From the NCBI GenBank assembly GCA_027596195.1, contig JADGJG010000069.1, positions 1 to 52,132 of the forward strand: a stretch of 52,132 bases of DNA, given 5' to 3'. This DNA is from Podochytrium sp. JEL0797. Its lineage: Eukaryota; Chytridiomycota; Chytridiomycetes; Chytridiales; Chytriomycetaceae. Positions 1 through 11,696 of the stretch are shown here, piece by piece. Position 1 is the stretch's first letter. Every line of letters begins with the position of its first letter. Below the pieces are notes generated by a model. The model saw only the letters and a list, made by a program, of their open reading frames with translations. It was not told the origin of the DNA and did no database searches. The translations under genes were made by a program, and so were the position numbers.

Positions 1-104
1 TGTCGACCGAATAATCTCTTCACTCGCTTCATTGGGGTCTTTTTCTGTTTTTGTAAAAGGCTTTGTGCGACAACTTTGGTCTCCACCAAAATTTTGGTTC
101 GTTG

Positions 105-125
105 CCCCCCCCCCCCCCCCCCCCC
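105..125. repeat. poly-C tract of about 21 nt
   Basis: An uninterrupted run of C lies upstream of the first recognisable kinesin-5 exon, so it is probably intronic. Homopolymers this long are often mis-sized in assemblies, and the length should not be trusted. Confidence 0.85.
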
Positions 126-189
126 ATTCTCCCCTCTCGTCACCACAAAACGCATACCCCCTTTACATCACTAACCGGCAAAACCACAA

Positions 190-2356
190 AAATAGAACGT
201 AAAAGCGCCATTGAGTTTTCGAACCTCCGCAACTTTAACGAATTCCAAAACGGCATCATGCGCGAAATGGAGAATTTGGAGACGGGGATGGGACAGTTTC
301 AGGGCGTTTCGAGGCAGTTTTTGGAACAGCTTGGTGCGAGGTTGGGACAGTTTCGCGAGGCTCAGGTTCAGGTTTGTGTGTTTTATTTTTGGTTTGTTTT
401 TTGTGGTCCTTTTTTTGCTGATCCTGGTCATTGCGGGGGGGTGTTCTTAGAACTGTCAAGCAACGCGCGGGGAAACGAACCGACTGCTCGAATCGATCCT
501 TGCACGCGTCTCCGAGATTGGAACGAGTCAACAAACGGTCCATTCGTCTCGAACGCAGCAACTCGAAACCCTCTTGACTGCGTTTTCGAGACTTTGTCGC
601 GACTTGAAGACGCAGCAAGAAGCGAATGAGGTGGCGTGGGTGGAGTCTTGGAAGGCGGTGGATGGGGCGGTTGTGCATCATTCGAATCAGGTTGCGCTAT
701 TTTTTCTTCTTGTGGTTTGAGGTTTGGGGGGTTTTTTTGTTGACGTTTTTTTTCCCGGATTGGGGTAGGTTCGAGCGTGGCATGCGCAGATTCATGAGAG
801 TTTTGAAGGGGTCGTGGAGAAAGTGAAGACGGGTATGACGGAGCAAACGCAGAGTATGGAGGCGATGCATTCTGTTTGTTACACCTCGTTGCAAGAGGAG
901 GTGAATATTTTTGTCAAGAATCCCCACCCACCCCCCTGAATCTAACGGATTTCCTTTTCAACTCCCCCACCTAGATTGCACTCTTGAAGTCACAAAACTC
1001 GCACCTCCAACAAACCCTTGCGGCTCATAAATCCGCTCAAACCGAATCCCAAAACACGCTTTTGGCGTCCATTTCACAGCTCGTTCGAACATACACGGCT
1101 GAGACGGAGGCGCGTGCGGATGAGGTGCAGGAAGTGGTTTCGCAGAACGCCGAGTTGGCTGTTCAAAAGAAGGAAGAGGTGGGTGTGGAGGTTTCGCGCG
1201 TGTTTGAAGCGGGTGTGTTGGCTTCGCGGGTGTTGGTGGGAGAGGTGGAGGCGGGTGTTGCGGGTGTGAAGGGTGTGCTTGGAGAAGGGATGCAGGTTAG
1301 TTTGTTTTTCTTTTTGTTTTGTTATTTGGGAGGGGTTTGGGTTCTGACTGGACCGTTTTTGCAGAGTTCGGAGAGAGCTGTGAAAGACATTCAAGGTGCA
1401 ATGGCCCACTCTCTCGAGACGTACACTGTTGGGTCTGAGCAGGTTGGGAAAGTCTCGCACGATGGTTTGGAGGCGGCTTCGACTGCGTGTTTGTCGGCGA
1501 GTCAGGTTGCCGCGGAGGAATTTTCGGGACAGCAAAAGCGGTTGGAATCGTTTGTTGGTTCTGTTTCGGCGGACTTTGGGGTGTTGGATCAGGATGTAAC
1601 GCGGGTTGGGGAGAGTGTTGCGGCGGAGGTGGATGGATTTTCGAGCGCAGTGAGTTTTTTGTTTCTGGAATTTTGATGGCGGGATTGCGGAGTTAAACTG
1701 TTTTTTTAGATGGTTTCGTATGGTTCCTCGAACGCTGACTTCTTTGTGGAGTCGGAGAATACAATCACGCAAGCTCGAAACGAAATTCAGTGTAAGCGGC
1801 TCGTGATGGATGAGCCCACGGGCAAGACGCCAAGGAAGAGAAAGATGCAGTGAGTTTTTACTTTTTTCACAATCCTCCCATTGCTTTTATTTAAACTGTT
1901 TTCTTCAGAGTTCCATTGGACTGGGTCAAAACGCGTGAACACCGCGACATTCTTTCCGAATTCCGACAGTTGGGACAAATGCCGTCCGTCACCTCCGAAA
2001 GCATCACGAGCCCACTCCACAAGAAACTGTTTTTGGACTGCACCATTGGCTCAGACGATGCGAACGAGCATCCATTGACTTCGCCGAGTGTCTCTGGTCA
2101 ACACCCGATTGAGACGATTGAGGAGGCGCGGGATGAGATGGAGGAGGAGAATGATATCCCGGCGGTGGTGGTTGCGGTTGCGGCTGCTCCTGCTGCGGAG
2201 AAGAGTGAGCCCGTTGCTCCTGTGACGCGTACGATGGGCAGGATGAGAAATGGAGGGGGTGGCGCAGCTGCTGGAGGGAGCAAGCTTCCGACCATTATGA
2301 AGACGCGATCGTTTAGTAGTCGGTCGGATAGTCCTGCGAACACTGGGAGGAAATAA
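190..2356 (+). CDS. kinesin-5 (BimC/Eg5 family) motor, C-terminal part; 5' end outside the window
   Basis: This is the stalk and tail of a kinesin-5, the plus-end motor that cross-links and slides antiparallel microtubules in the mitotic spindle. The motor domain lies left of the window. Exons in consistent phase are about 190-371, 451-690, 790-900, 975-1295, 1365-1649, 1710-1849 and 1909-2356, with GT-AG introns of about 45-100 nt. The first exon start is uncertain. Most of the sequence is coiled coil rich in Q, E, S and V. Near 1805-1850 is a BimC box, read as D-E-P-T-G-K-T-P-R-K-R-K, followed by V-P-L-D-W and T-R-E-H-R-D-I-L-S-E-F-R. This is the diagnostic kinesin-5 tail motif that holds the Cdk1-phosphorylated Thr. 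The acidic, Ala-rich C-terminus ends in S-P-A-N-T-G-R-K. The next gene starts only 97 bp after the stop, on the same strand. Confidence 0.85.
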
Positions 2357-2452
2357 GGAATGTGGCGGAAGAGAAACGAATACATATTTAATTTTGGATG
2401 TAAATCTTGGAGGTGCCGTTTGGAAATCTCTTGAAATCCGAACGCGCCTTCA

Positions 2453-5400
2453 ATGTCGACGGACCTTTTGTCTCGGACTCGGTCTCGAGGAACCCGATTC
2501 GCAGTCACATTTCAAAAAGCTTCGAGTAGCTCCAACTCTCCCCGCGTGACAACGAGCACGCGGTTAATCAAAACCGGGTTGCCAGTGGTCAAGCCTGTCT
2601 CTGCAGCTTCCTCCCTCGAAGTAACCCCCCATTCCGACATTGTCCCTTTCCGAACGAGTCAGCCATCTTCCGGCAGATTCCGCCAAACACCCACGTCCCC
2701 TGCACGTGCTGCGGCGCGACGCGAACATGTGGCAGCCATTCTCCGCAAAGTATCGGCCTCGACCCGCGACAAAATGCACCTCCAAAACGAGGTCGAAGCC
2801 GCCGTTGAAACGCTCCACGCGAGCGACACGGTCTACTACAAAAACGGCAAGGAAATGTGGACGCGCGGGATCCAAACGGACGCGTTGCGCGGTCTTGAGA
2901 TACAGGAAGCAGATCACGTTGCACATACGATACGCAAGGACATTGATTTGTGTGAGGCCATGATGAAGGTGACTTGTGATGTCAAGTTGAAGGAGGCGAG
3001 GGTGTTGTTGTATAGTTTGATGTCGAAGAAGGTGAAGGATTTGGAGCGGATTTATCGGGAGAAGGTGGGGGAGTGGGAGGGTGGGTTGAAACGAAAGTTG
3101 AAGGAGCAAGTGGACGCGTCGCAGGTGATTTTTGAGGTGTGTTTTTTCGAGTCGATTTTCGCAGAAGCGTTGAATTTGGTTAACCGTTGCTTGCGCGTGC
3201 ACAGAAACACTGCATCAGCTCTATTCAAGAAGCCATTCTTCACAACAAAAGTGAAATTGATCAAAAGGCACGCGTCAGGGAACGGTTTTTGGAGCTACAT
3301 ATTGAAAATAATCAAGAATTTCAAATCCTGCGATACAAGGCTGCCAAAACCTATTTGCTCTTGAAAAAGCATAACGTTGCGGGAGTTCCGGAGGTGAGAC
3401 TCTTTTTCGCGAGTCGATAAACCATAACGATTGAAAAAATAGACGAGCGAGCATTTGGACGTGCAGCGGCGAGAAATCGTTGCCATGGTTGACCGGTTCA
3501 GAAACTCCCTTTCGGACTTTGACGACGAGATTCGGTCCCTGCAAGCCAAAATCTTCAAGCTCGAAGAAAATGTGGAAAAGTTGAATCTGGGCAAACGAAA
3601 AACCGCGATTGGCATAGTGTCTTCCAACGGAACAGCCAAATACGAAAGCGCTGGAAGCGATGAAGTAGAACCGATTGCCACCCAAGAAATGAAGGACTAT
3701 GTCCGGGAAAAGCTCGAGCGCGATTTTGAAACTCATTTCGCGAATTCACTTGTGGAATCGCATCAAGAGCGTGAAATTGTTCAATCAAGGATTGAGTCTG
3801 TAGCGAAAGAGTGGGATACAAAATTCAGGGCCATTCATTCCTTCTTTGATGAGAAAAAGCGCAACCGGCTCCTCAAAACGCAGAACCGGTTGCTGTTCAT
3901 GGCTGGCAAAATGATTACTCAACAAACGAAAAGCCATCGTATGGATCAGTCCATCAAGGCAGAGTTGACTGGGAAAACGATCCGGGAACTTATTCAACAG
4001 GAGATTGCTGATTTCAAATTCAAGTTTGCACCCGTGTTGACGGAATTGGTGGAAGCTGTGGAGGCGCGTAGGATTCTGATTGAGCAAAAGGAAGCAGAGG
4101 CTGCGGCGGCCTTGGTGGCTGCTCAGTTGGCGACAAAGCAAGCAACCCTCTTGCAACAACAGACTGCTCTCGAAAGCAAAAAGAAGCTCAAGACAAGGAA
4201 AAAAGTCCCGCGCCGAAATGTTTCTGGTCCAGCTGAAGGGACAGTACAGCCAGTTTCGATTCGATCTGAGCTACCACCCGTTCCAACTTCCCAGATGCAA
4301 GAGCAACAACCAGAGTATTACCAGCCCGCGGTGATGTTTCCTCCTCTGTCTGGCGATTCAAGAGAACGTGCTTGCTCTGTCATAACCCCCTCTGCAGTTG
4401 AGTTGTCCAATATTTTCGGAGTTTGAACGAACCATTGATGGTGCTCTTTATTACGGGTTTCAATAGAATATACTCATCCCAGACGGCATCAGCAGCACTG
4501 GAACGAAAAGTCGCTCCAGACTGGCCAGTATTCCAGCATCCTTTGGCGGGGCTGCTTCAAGGCGTACACTAACAGTAACGCCAATCGAACCACCTTCCAA
4601 CGCGCTTGGAAATTACAACCTCCAAACGCGTCGATCCACCATGTGGAATCCCGCCAACAGAACCCCTTCGATTCATGTCAACCAAGTTTCGGACTTGTTG
4701 TCGACGTCAACTGACCGAAATCCTTCCATCTTGATGATGATGGGTGCGGCGGCGGCGGACGCTGCTTCTCGGTCTCGACAACCGTCTCTAAGTAACGGGT
4801 TCTACGAGGGTTCTCGACGCGGCTCTGTAAATGACGGATGGGAATGCGATGGTAGATCCAGTCGAGCCGATTCGCGACGTGGTTCTACGCAAGATTACGA
4901 CGAGTCGGCGCCTGGTTCGCGAAGAGAATCGGATATGTACACTACTATAGAGTGTGGGGTTCCCTCGAGACGCTTTTTGGATGCACTGCGGATTCCGTCG
5001 CTGGTTGTACCCTCTTCGGACGAGCCCGAAATCACGGGTACCGGTGCTGGTGGTGATGGTGCTGGGTTCGTGGTTCTCCCTAGAATTGTCCCTCCGATGG
5101 AAATCCCCGCGGCGCGTAGCGATTTGATAGGAAACGTCCTTTTGGATGACCGAAATGAACCTGAACGGGCTGGCAACAAGTACCACGCGTTTGATTTCCG
5201 GGGGGTCCATTTGCCAAAGTTGCCAATGATGGATCTAGCTGTGCACGAATATCAAGCCATGCTGGAGGAAGAGATGCGCCTGTTGGAGGTCAAGAGGGCT
5301 GTCAAAAAAGGATTGGTGGGTGTGGACATTAAGAAATCGGTAAGGGGTTTTTTTTGACGCGAGCGATCGAAGTTGTTTAATTTTTTTGAGTGCAGATACA

Positions 5401-6040
5401 CACACCCCCGAGTTGCCTACCCCTCACGGGACAAAGCATGGCCCCCAAAACACCACGACCAGGCATGTTCGACAAGGTTCCTTACCTCGAACGTCGCCTC
5501 AAAGCAAAAGATTTCTACAAAGACGCGGGCATGTTGAAGTCTCGCAAACGCACCGGAACGAAACCACCCACAGCTACTGCGCATCCCACACCACCAAAGC
5601 CTTTACCAGCTGCTCCGAAAGCCTCTAAAGCCAAATATAGAGGAGCACTCGTTGAGACGGGACAGGTTGAGAGGAAGTTCAACATTCGTCCCTGGAGTTC
5701 CGAAACGGTGCATGCGGGAACCCAACTGCATCAGCAGCAGTATCCGCCGCCGCGGTGGTGCCATTTGGTTTCTGATTATGATCACATGGTGGATTTGGAT
5801 ATGGGGGAGTATGCGGGCGAGGAGTATGAGGCCGTGTGGGGGACGGCTTTGATTCCCGGGAAAGCGAATGCATTGCCCGGTGTTGGAGGAGGACGCGTTG
5901 TGAGGCAGCAGGTTGACCATGTGGCTGTTGCAGTGGAGTCGCCTTTGAATCGGAGAAGGGTTCGTGTTAAGACGACGGCGGAGGGGCACGAGCTTCCAGC
6001 GTGTGTGGCGGGACAACGTGTCGTGTCGTCGAAAAAATAA
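2453..6040 (+). CDS. large coiled-coil protein of unknown function, five exons
   Basis: The predicted protein has 1,122 aa from exons 2453-3136, 3205-3393, 3443-4420, 4467-5339 and 5396-6040, all phase 0. An alternative donor at 3124 would remove four residues. I do not recognise a named family. The N-terminus (about 100 residues) is Ser/Thr/Arg-rich and basic. Residues about 110-290 and 300-640 are charged helical coiled coil with many K, E and R heptads. An Ala/Gln-rich helix and a basic K-K-K-L-K-T-R-K-K patch follow, then a disordered Ser/Arg/Pro-rich middle (S-R-R-G-S repeats, possible kinase sites), a short Leu-rich helix and a basic C-terminal tail ending V-V-S-S-K-K. The size, the coiled coils and the nearby CFAP57 would fit a cytoskeletal or axonemal role, but that is only a guess. 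The last 40 codons are duplicated downstream at 8207-8332. Confidence 0.75.
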
Positions 6041-6074
6041 CCTTCAATGTATTGAAAACGAAAAGCGCAATATA

Positions 6075-7919
6075 TCAAACCGACACTCCATTCCATCCTT
6101 CCGCTCTCTTCCCCACCCCGTCACATGCACCCTCCATCCACTTGGCCACCCCCAACAATGTCCCTTCACTCCACCACTCTCCCATAAACTGCACCCCAAT
6201 AGGCAACCCGTCCGCGTCTAACCCAACGGGACATGTGACGGCTGGAAGTCCCGCGAAATTCGATAGGAACGAGTACCTCATCACGTCGCTAAACAGAGAT
6301 TCATTGCTCCATCCGAAGCGGACGTCAGCGGGCAGTTTAGGCGCAGTGACGGCGGAGGTTGGGCACAGGATCAGGTCAATGCCGGTGGATTCGGTGAAGA
6401 GGTTGCAGAAAGTCGCAATGGCATGAGTACGCAGCTTTTGGGCGTGAATGTAATCGCGGACTCCAAGGGATTCGACGGCAGCGGAGTTGATGGAGTTACT
6501 GTGTGCCATCATGTGGGAGTTTCCGGTTGGATCGGAGCGGAGGGAGGATGTGAGTTCTGAGGCGATGGTAATGGTGTGGGCTTGGCGGATTTGTTCGAGG
6601 TGGGGGATTGTGATGGGGACGATGACGGCGCCGTGACGAACGAGTCTGCATAAGAAATACGCGCAATAAGTTGGTAATCAGCATGTGAATAAAAATATCG
6701 TCAACATACTCCTGCTCCACGCGTTCCATGACCGTGGTAATGGCAGCGTTGTAAACTTGAGCGTTGTATTCACGCAAGACGCCGACACGGAGTCCAGAGA
6801 CGGAAAAGGTGAAGAAATTGAGTGGGACGTGAACTGGGGGATACTCCGCAGCTGTGTCGTCGGCCATAGCCAAGTACGCGATGCAAAGATCGTTCGCTGT
6901 GGCCGCGATGGGACCGCTGAGCGACACAGTTGGAGCTCCAGGAAACTCTCCCTTCGAGCTGACACGTTTGTGGGTTGGTTTCAAGCCATAGACTCCACAG
7001 AAAGATGCTGGAACTCTAGCTCTGCTTGTTAAAAGCATGTTTGAAGTTTGGATACATACCGAATGGAGCCTCCACCATCACACCCGACAGCAATGGGACA
7101 ATATCCAGCAGCAACAGCCCCTCCAGATCCACTGCTAGAACCTCCGCACGAGTGGCCCTCTTTCCACGGGTTCGTGAGGAACGAATCGACCGGGGAATAC
7201 CCCACTTCCGTCATGTTGGAAACACCAACAATAATGGCCCCTTGGTCTCTCAGTTTCTGGACTACATTCGCATCCTGCGTGGCCGCGTTTTCGCCGTTGA
7301 TGAACTTGGACCCCGCGCGAGTCACGTATCCCTTGACATCGAATTCGTTTTTGACCACGATTGGAACACCATCGAGGACAGATAGTGGGCAGCCTGAAGA
7401 ATACCGTTTTGTGCTCGCTTCGGCTTGCTCGAGGACGTCTGGTACGTGGACCTCGCGGAGGAAGCCGCGTTGACCGATTTGATTGGCCGAAGTGAGGTTC
7501 TTCAGGATGGATTCGATCATTTGGAGCGGAGTTGTTTTGGCGTTCTTGAATGCGTGGTGGATGTGCAGAGAGGAGATGAGCTCAGCGGGAGAAGGTGGCG
7601 GGACTTGGAATTCCTCGAAACTCGCGAGGGACAGCGAGGGACCGGCAGAGGAACGCGGCTTGTATCCGCGAGGAGGTAGAGCAAGGGTTGTAATGTCCAG
7701 ACCAAGGAGGTGGAGCGGGAGGCTGCGCAGGGACATCAGGCCGCCGTTATGCGCGATATGCCCAGCGAGGAAGGGAACATGCTTCATCAGGAAGTCCAAC
7801 ACAACAATAAGATATCCAGACGTCTCGGGTGCATTAAGGCGTGAGACCGTATTGGGAGTGGTGGTGCTGGTTTCCGTGGGGATGGCCACAATGACGGACT
7901 CTGCGCTCGAAGCCGTCAT
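6075..7919 (-). CDS. amidase-signature hydrolase, copy 1
   Basis: This enzyme hydrolyses amide bonds with a Ser-cisSer-Lys triad; the substrate is unknown, and the fungal acetamidase/FAAH-like branch is likely. Exons are 7919-7060, 7015-6710 and 6645-6075, giving 578 aa. Choosing the acceptor before 7015 restores the family motif G-G-S-I-R-V-P-A-S-F-C-G. Visible catalytic parts are Lys190 in V-P-I-V-V-K-N, the Gly/Ser loop at about 259-267 (C-G-G-S-S-S-G-S-G-G) and the nucleophile Ser285 in G-G-G-S-I-R. The start ATG at 7919 is the first in frame. A short hydrophobic helix at about residues 37-52 may touch membrane. The gene is convergent with the coiled-coil gene, with only 34 bp between the stop codons. 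Copy 2 lies immediately upstream on the same strand. Confidence 0.9.
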
Positions 7920-8205
7920 TGGAGATCTGAAGTTTTTTTTGATTAAAAAATTGTGCCACTGGCACTCTCATCTCCTTGTGCCGTTTTGACGAAAAAATTG
8001 ACGCCCCATGCATTTGAAAAAACCGCTCAACGACTTCCCGGAACCGTTGGAAAAGATTTTCATGAGAATTTCCGGAGGGGAAGTGATTGCAGGACTTGAG
8101 ATGCGTATGCCACTCTTTAAATCGGAGAGGCACGCCAGCAGGTTACTCTGCTTTGTACACGCGAGTGGGTTATACCCTAATATTCAGTTAATTAGGGGGT
8201 CAGAG
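7920..8205. promoter_or_regulatory. upstream region of amidase copy 1; no gene seen
   Basis: This stretch lies between the amidase 1 start codon and the duplicated coiled-coil tail. It should hold the amidase 1 promoter and 5' leader. It shows A/T runs near 7925-7950 and 8025-8060 and a T/A-rich patch near 8170-8195, but no convincing ORF. It does not resemble the region upstream of copy 2. Confidence 0.4.
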
Positions 8206-8332
8206 CCATGTGGCTGTTGCAGTGGAGTTGCATTTGAATCAGAGGAGGGTTCGTGTCAAGGCGACAACTGTGGAGAGACGCGATCTTCCACCGTGTTTGG
8301 CGGGGCAACGTGTATTGTCGCCGAAAAAATAG
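8206..8332 (+). pseudogene. duplicated 3' terminal fragment of the coiled-coil gene, reading frame still open
   Basis: The fragment matches the last 40 codons of the gene at 2453-6040. It starts at His-Val-Ala-Val-Ala-Val-Glu and ends in K-K-stop (tag here, taa in the parent). It contains one extra codon, is otherwise colinear, and no frameshift or premature stop has appeared despite many substitutions. It has no start codon or upstream exons, so it is a partial copy carried along by the amidase duplication. Confidence 0.8.
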
Positions 8333-8338
8333 GTATTA

Positions 8339-10147
8339 TCAAACCGACACCCCATTCCATCCTTGCGCTCTCTTCCCCACCCCGCCACATGCGCCCTCCA
8401 TCCACTTGGCCACCCCCAACAACGTCCCTTCACTCCACCACTCGCCCATAAACTGCACCCCAATAGGCAATCCATCCGCGTCCAACCCAACAGGACACGT
8501 GACAGCCGGAAGACCCGCGAAATTCGCCAGGAACGCGTATCTGATCACGTCGGAAAATAAAGATTGGTGGTTCCATCCGAAGCGGACGTCGGCGGGCAGT
8601 TTGGGAGCTGTGACGGCGGAGGTTGGTGACAGGATCAGGTCAATACCGTTGGGTTCGGTGAAAAGGTTGCAGAGGGTCGAGATGGCGTGAGTGCGCAGCT
8701 TTTGGGCGTGAATGTAGTCGCGGACTCCAAGAGATTCGACGACAGTCACATTGAGGGAGCTGCTGTAGGTCATCATGTGGGAGTTTCCTGTTGGGTCGGA
8801 GAGGAGGGAGGATGCGAGTTCTGAGCCGATGGTGATGGTGTGGGCTTGGCGGATTTGTTCGAGGTGGGGGATTGTGATGGGGACAATGATGGCTCCGTGA
8901 CGAACGAGTCTGCATAAGAAATAACAAAAATAAGTTGGTAATCAGCATGTGAATAAAAATATCGTCAACATACTCCTGCTCCACGCGTTCCATGACCGTG
9001 GTAATGGCAGCGTTGTAAACTTGAGCGTTGTATTCACGCAAGACGCCGACACGGAGTCCAGAGACGGAAAAGGTGAAGAAATTGAGTGGGACGTGAACTG
9101 GGGGATACTCCGCAGCAGTGTCGTCGGCCATGGCCAAGTACGCGATGCAAAGATCGTTCGCGGTGGCGGCGATGGGACCGCTGAGTGCCACAGTTGGAGC
9201 TCCAGGAAACTCTCCCTTGGAACTGACACGTTTGTGGGTTGGTTTCAAGCCGTACACTCCACAGAAAGATGCTGGAACTCTAGCTCTGCTTGTTAAAAGC
9301 ATGTTTGAAGTTTGGATACATACCGAATGGAGCCTCCACCATCACACCCGACAGCAATGGGACAATATCCAGCAGCAACAGCCCCTCCAGATCCACTGCT
9401 AGAACCTCCGCACGAGTGGCCCTCTTTCCACGGGTTCGTGAGGAACGAATCGACCGGGGAATACCCCACTTCCGTCATGTTGGAAACACCAATAATAATG
9501 GCCCCTTGGTCTCTCAGTTTCTGGACCACGTCCGAATCCTGTGTGGCCGCGTTTTCGCCGTTGATGAACTTGGACCCCGCGCGAGTCACGTATCCCTTGA
9601 CATCGAATTCGTTTTTGACCACGATTGGAACACCATCGAGGACAGATAGTGGGCAGCCTGAAGAATACCGTTTTGTGCTCGCTTCGGCTTGCTCGAGGAC
9701 GTCTGGTACGTGGACCTCGCGGAGGAAGCCGCGTTGACCGATTTGATTGGCCGAAGTGAGGTTCTTCAGGATGGATTCGATCATTTGGAGCGGGGTTGTT
9801 TTGGCGCTTTTGAATGCGTGGTGGATGTGCAGAGAGGAGATGAGCTCGGTGGGAGAAGGTGGCGAGACTTTGAATTCCTCGAAACTCGCGAGGGACAGTG
9901 AGGGGCCGGCAAAGGAACGCGGCTTGTATCCGCGAGGAGGTAGAGCAAGGGTCGTAATGTCCAAGCCAAGGAGGTGGGGCGGGAGGTTGCGCAGGGACAT
10001 CAGGCCGCTGTCATACGCAAGGTACGGAGCCAGGAAGGGAACGTGTTTGATCAGGAACTCAAGGACAACGAGAAGATATCCGTATGCTTCAGGGGCATTC
10101 GTGCGTGCGACCGTGTTGGGGGCGCTTGTTTCCGCGGGAGGAGCCAT
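8339..10147 (-). CDS. amidase-signature hydrolase, copy 2
   Basis: This is a tandem paralogue of the amidase at 6075-7919 with the same three-exon structure: 10147-9324, 9279-8974 and 8909-8339, giving 566 aa. The catalytic Lys, Ser-rich loop and G-G-G-S-I-R nucleophile motif are all present, so it should be active. The first ~60 residues differ from copy 1 (shorter, with Ala and Pro changes), while residues corresponding to 130-290 are almost identical. The stop codon is 7 bp beyond the end of the duplicated coiled-coil fragment, on the opposite strand. Different leaders suggest the copies may differ in expression or targeting, which is inference. Confidence 0.9.
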
Positions 10148-10490
10148 GAGTGATAGGAAGAGGGAGATTCGGGAGAGATTCGGGGAAAGATTTTTTTGAA
10201 TTTTTCTTTCCGGTGCTTCACTTGATTATTAAATTTAAACTTTATTCTCAGCTGCTTTTGTTTTGGAATCCAACCAACCACTCATCGACCGCCCGTAATC
10301 ACTGGAACCATTGACATAATTGATTAGGTACAGGGGGGGTGGGTTGTTGCGAGGTGGAGCAGGGCGCGTTCGTGGACAAACGGGGCAATGCACGTCAATT
10401 ATCGAAGGAATTGATTGGCCATTTTCTTCTTCTTGGTTTAGAGATGTTTCATTCAAAAAAATTAATCATTTTTTCGAATCGCGTTTTCTG
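10148..10490. promoter_or_regulatory. upstream region of amidase copy 2; no gene seen
   Basis: This 343-bp stretch separates the amidase 2 start from the end of the WW-domain gene on the same strand. It contains A/T-rich DNA near 10195-10250 and 10440-10475, which may serve as terminator or poly(A) sequence of the WW gene and as amidase promoter. No ORF with coding character was found. Confidence 0.4.
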
Positions 10491-11696
10491 TCATCCCTTC
10501 ATATCGCGGATCCGCTGCATCATTCGCTCTTCCGCCTTCTTCCGTGGGTCTTCAAAAAACGGATTCGCTTGCTGCTGCTGCGGCTGGTTGCCTTGAGACG
10601 GCGAATGTCGGTTCGGGTCGGTTGCATGCGATTGTGACTGGGTTTGTAGTGGTCCGCGACTCGGGCCTGTGAAGATGACTTCTTGGATCTTTCCATTGTG
10701 GTCTTTTGCGCGGAATCTTTGTGTGTTTGGAGTTGTTTGTTAATGTCAGGGTTTGGAAAGGAGGAGGGGGGGTTATTTTTACTTTGAATTCAGAGTTAAT
10801 GTTCGTGGATCCGTCCATGTCGTTATTTTCGCAACATGATCCACGTAATAAGTTCGCCCGTCGCGTGTTGTGGCTTCGGCCCATCCTTCGGGAAGTGGGC
10901 CCTTGTGGTCCGAGTTTTCAGGTGGATGCTGCTGTTGTTGCTGTTGTTGTGGTTCTGCTTTGATTGTTTTAACGATTCGCCGCGGACGCGACGCGCAAAA
11001 CTCACGTTTCGAAGTCCCACCACCCCCACCCCCACCACCCACGCCAAACAGCCCCCCCAAAAACCCCTGCAACTTGCGATCCTCATTCTGAACCGCCGCC
11101 TCGGCATTCGCGGACCGCTTTTTTTGCATCTTGAGCGCGAGTGCCTGTTGTTGCTCCGTTTGCTGTTGCTGTTGCGGGTGTAATTGTTGTTGCTGTTGTG
11201 CAGTGGCCGTGAAAGGCATTCTTCCCACTGCGCCTTGCTTCTGTTGCGCAGATACGCTTTCTGTTGCTGTACTTGTGCCTATGACTGCTCGCTGCGTTGA
11301 CATTTGGGGGCTTTGTGTGGTGGTGGTGAGGGTGGAGGTGGTGATTGGAGCGGTGGTCGATGCAGGCTGGCGATGGGCCATGGAGGACGAGCTCGATGAC
11401 GAAGAGGAGGACCCTGTTTCTGCGGTTCCTGGGAATGGAGAAGTTGGGTAATGAATCACGAGGGGTTGTTCGGGCAACGTGGTTGTGGCTGCCAAGTGTT
11501 TTATGGGTGGGAGAGTGGGTTTCCCGCGGTCCAGCGTGGGAGCGGCTTTTTTGAGGATGGTAAGTTCGGTGCGGATTGAGTCGGCAAGGAGGGTGGATGT
11601 TCCGGCTGTTTTTTGTGGGGGGGGGGGTATGAGTTTTCCCACGCGTTTTTAGTCCTCCATTTGCTTGATTTGCTTACTTAGCGGTGTGATTCCCAT
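10491..11696 (-). CDS. WW-domain protein with polyglutamine tracts
   Basis: The model has three exons, 11696-11678 (only 19 nt), 11605-10783 and 10716-10491, in consistent phase, giving 355 aa. The first exon reads M-G-I-T-P-L and joins to T-G-T-S-T-L-L. This model is preferred because the long ORF has no ATG before an upstream stop. One WW domain lies near residues 240-275 (L-P-E-G-W-A-E ... R-T-Y-Y-V-D-H ... T-W-T-D-P-R), with both signature Trp and the closing Pro. WW domains bind Pro-rich ligands. Around it are Ser runs, several polyQ stretches, a Gly run and a basic R-P-R-R-I-V-K patch. The C-terminus ends [16 protein letters not shown] scaffold or transcription/splicing co-factor is plausible, but no family could be named. 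Confidence 0.75.

Larger units (their letters stand above)
5917..10147. repeat. direct duplication of about 2.3 kb (amidase gene plus tail of the preceding gene)
   Basis: Sequence from 5917 onward recurs from 8206 onward. The two copies contain the end of the coiled-coil gene and a whole amidase gene each. The offset is 2,289 bp at the left edge and 2,264 bp across the amidases, because of an indel between the stop codon and the amidase 3' end. The copies diverge in the amidase N-termini and upstream regions but are nearly identical around the first amidase intron. Confidence 0.85.
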
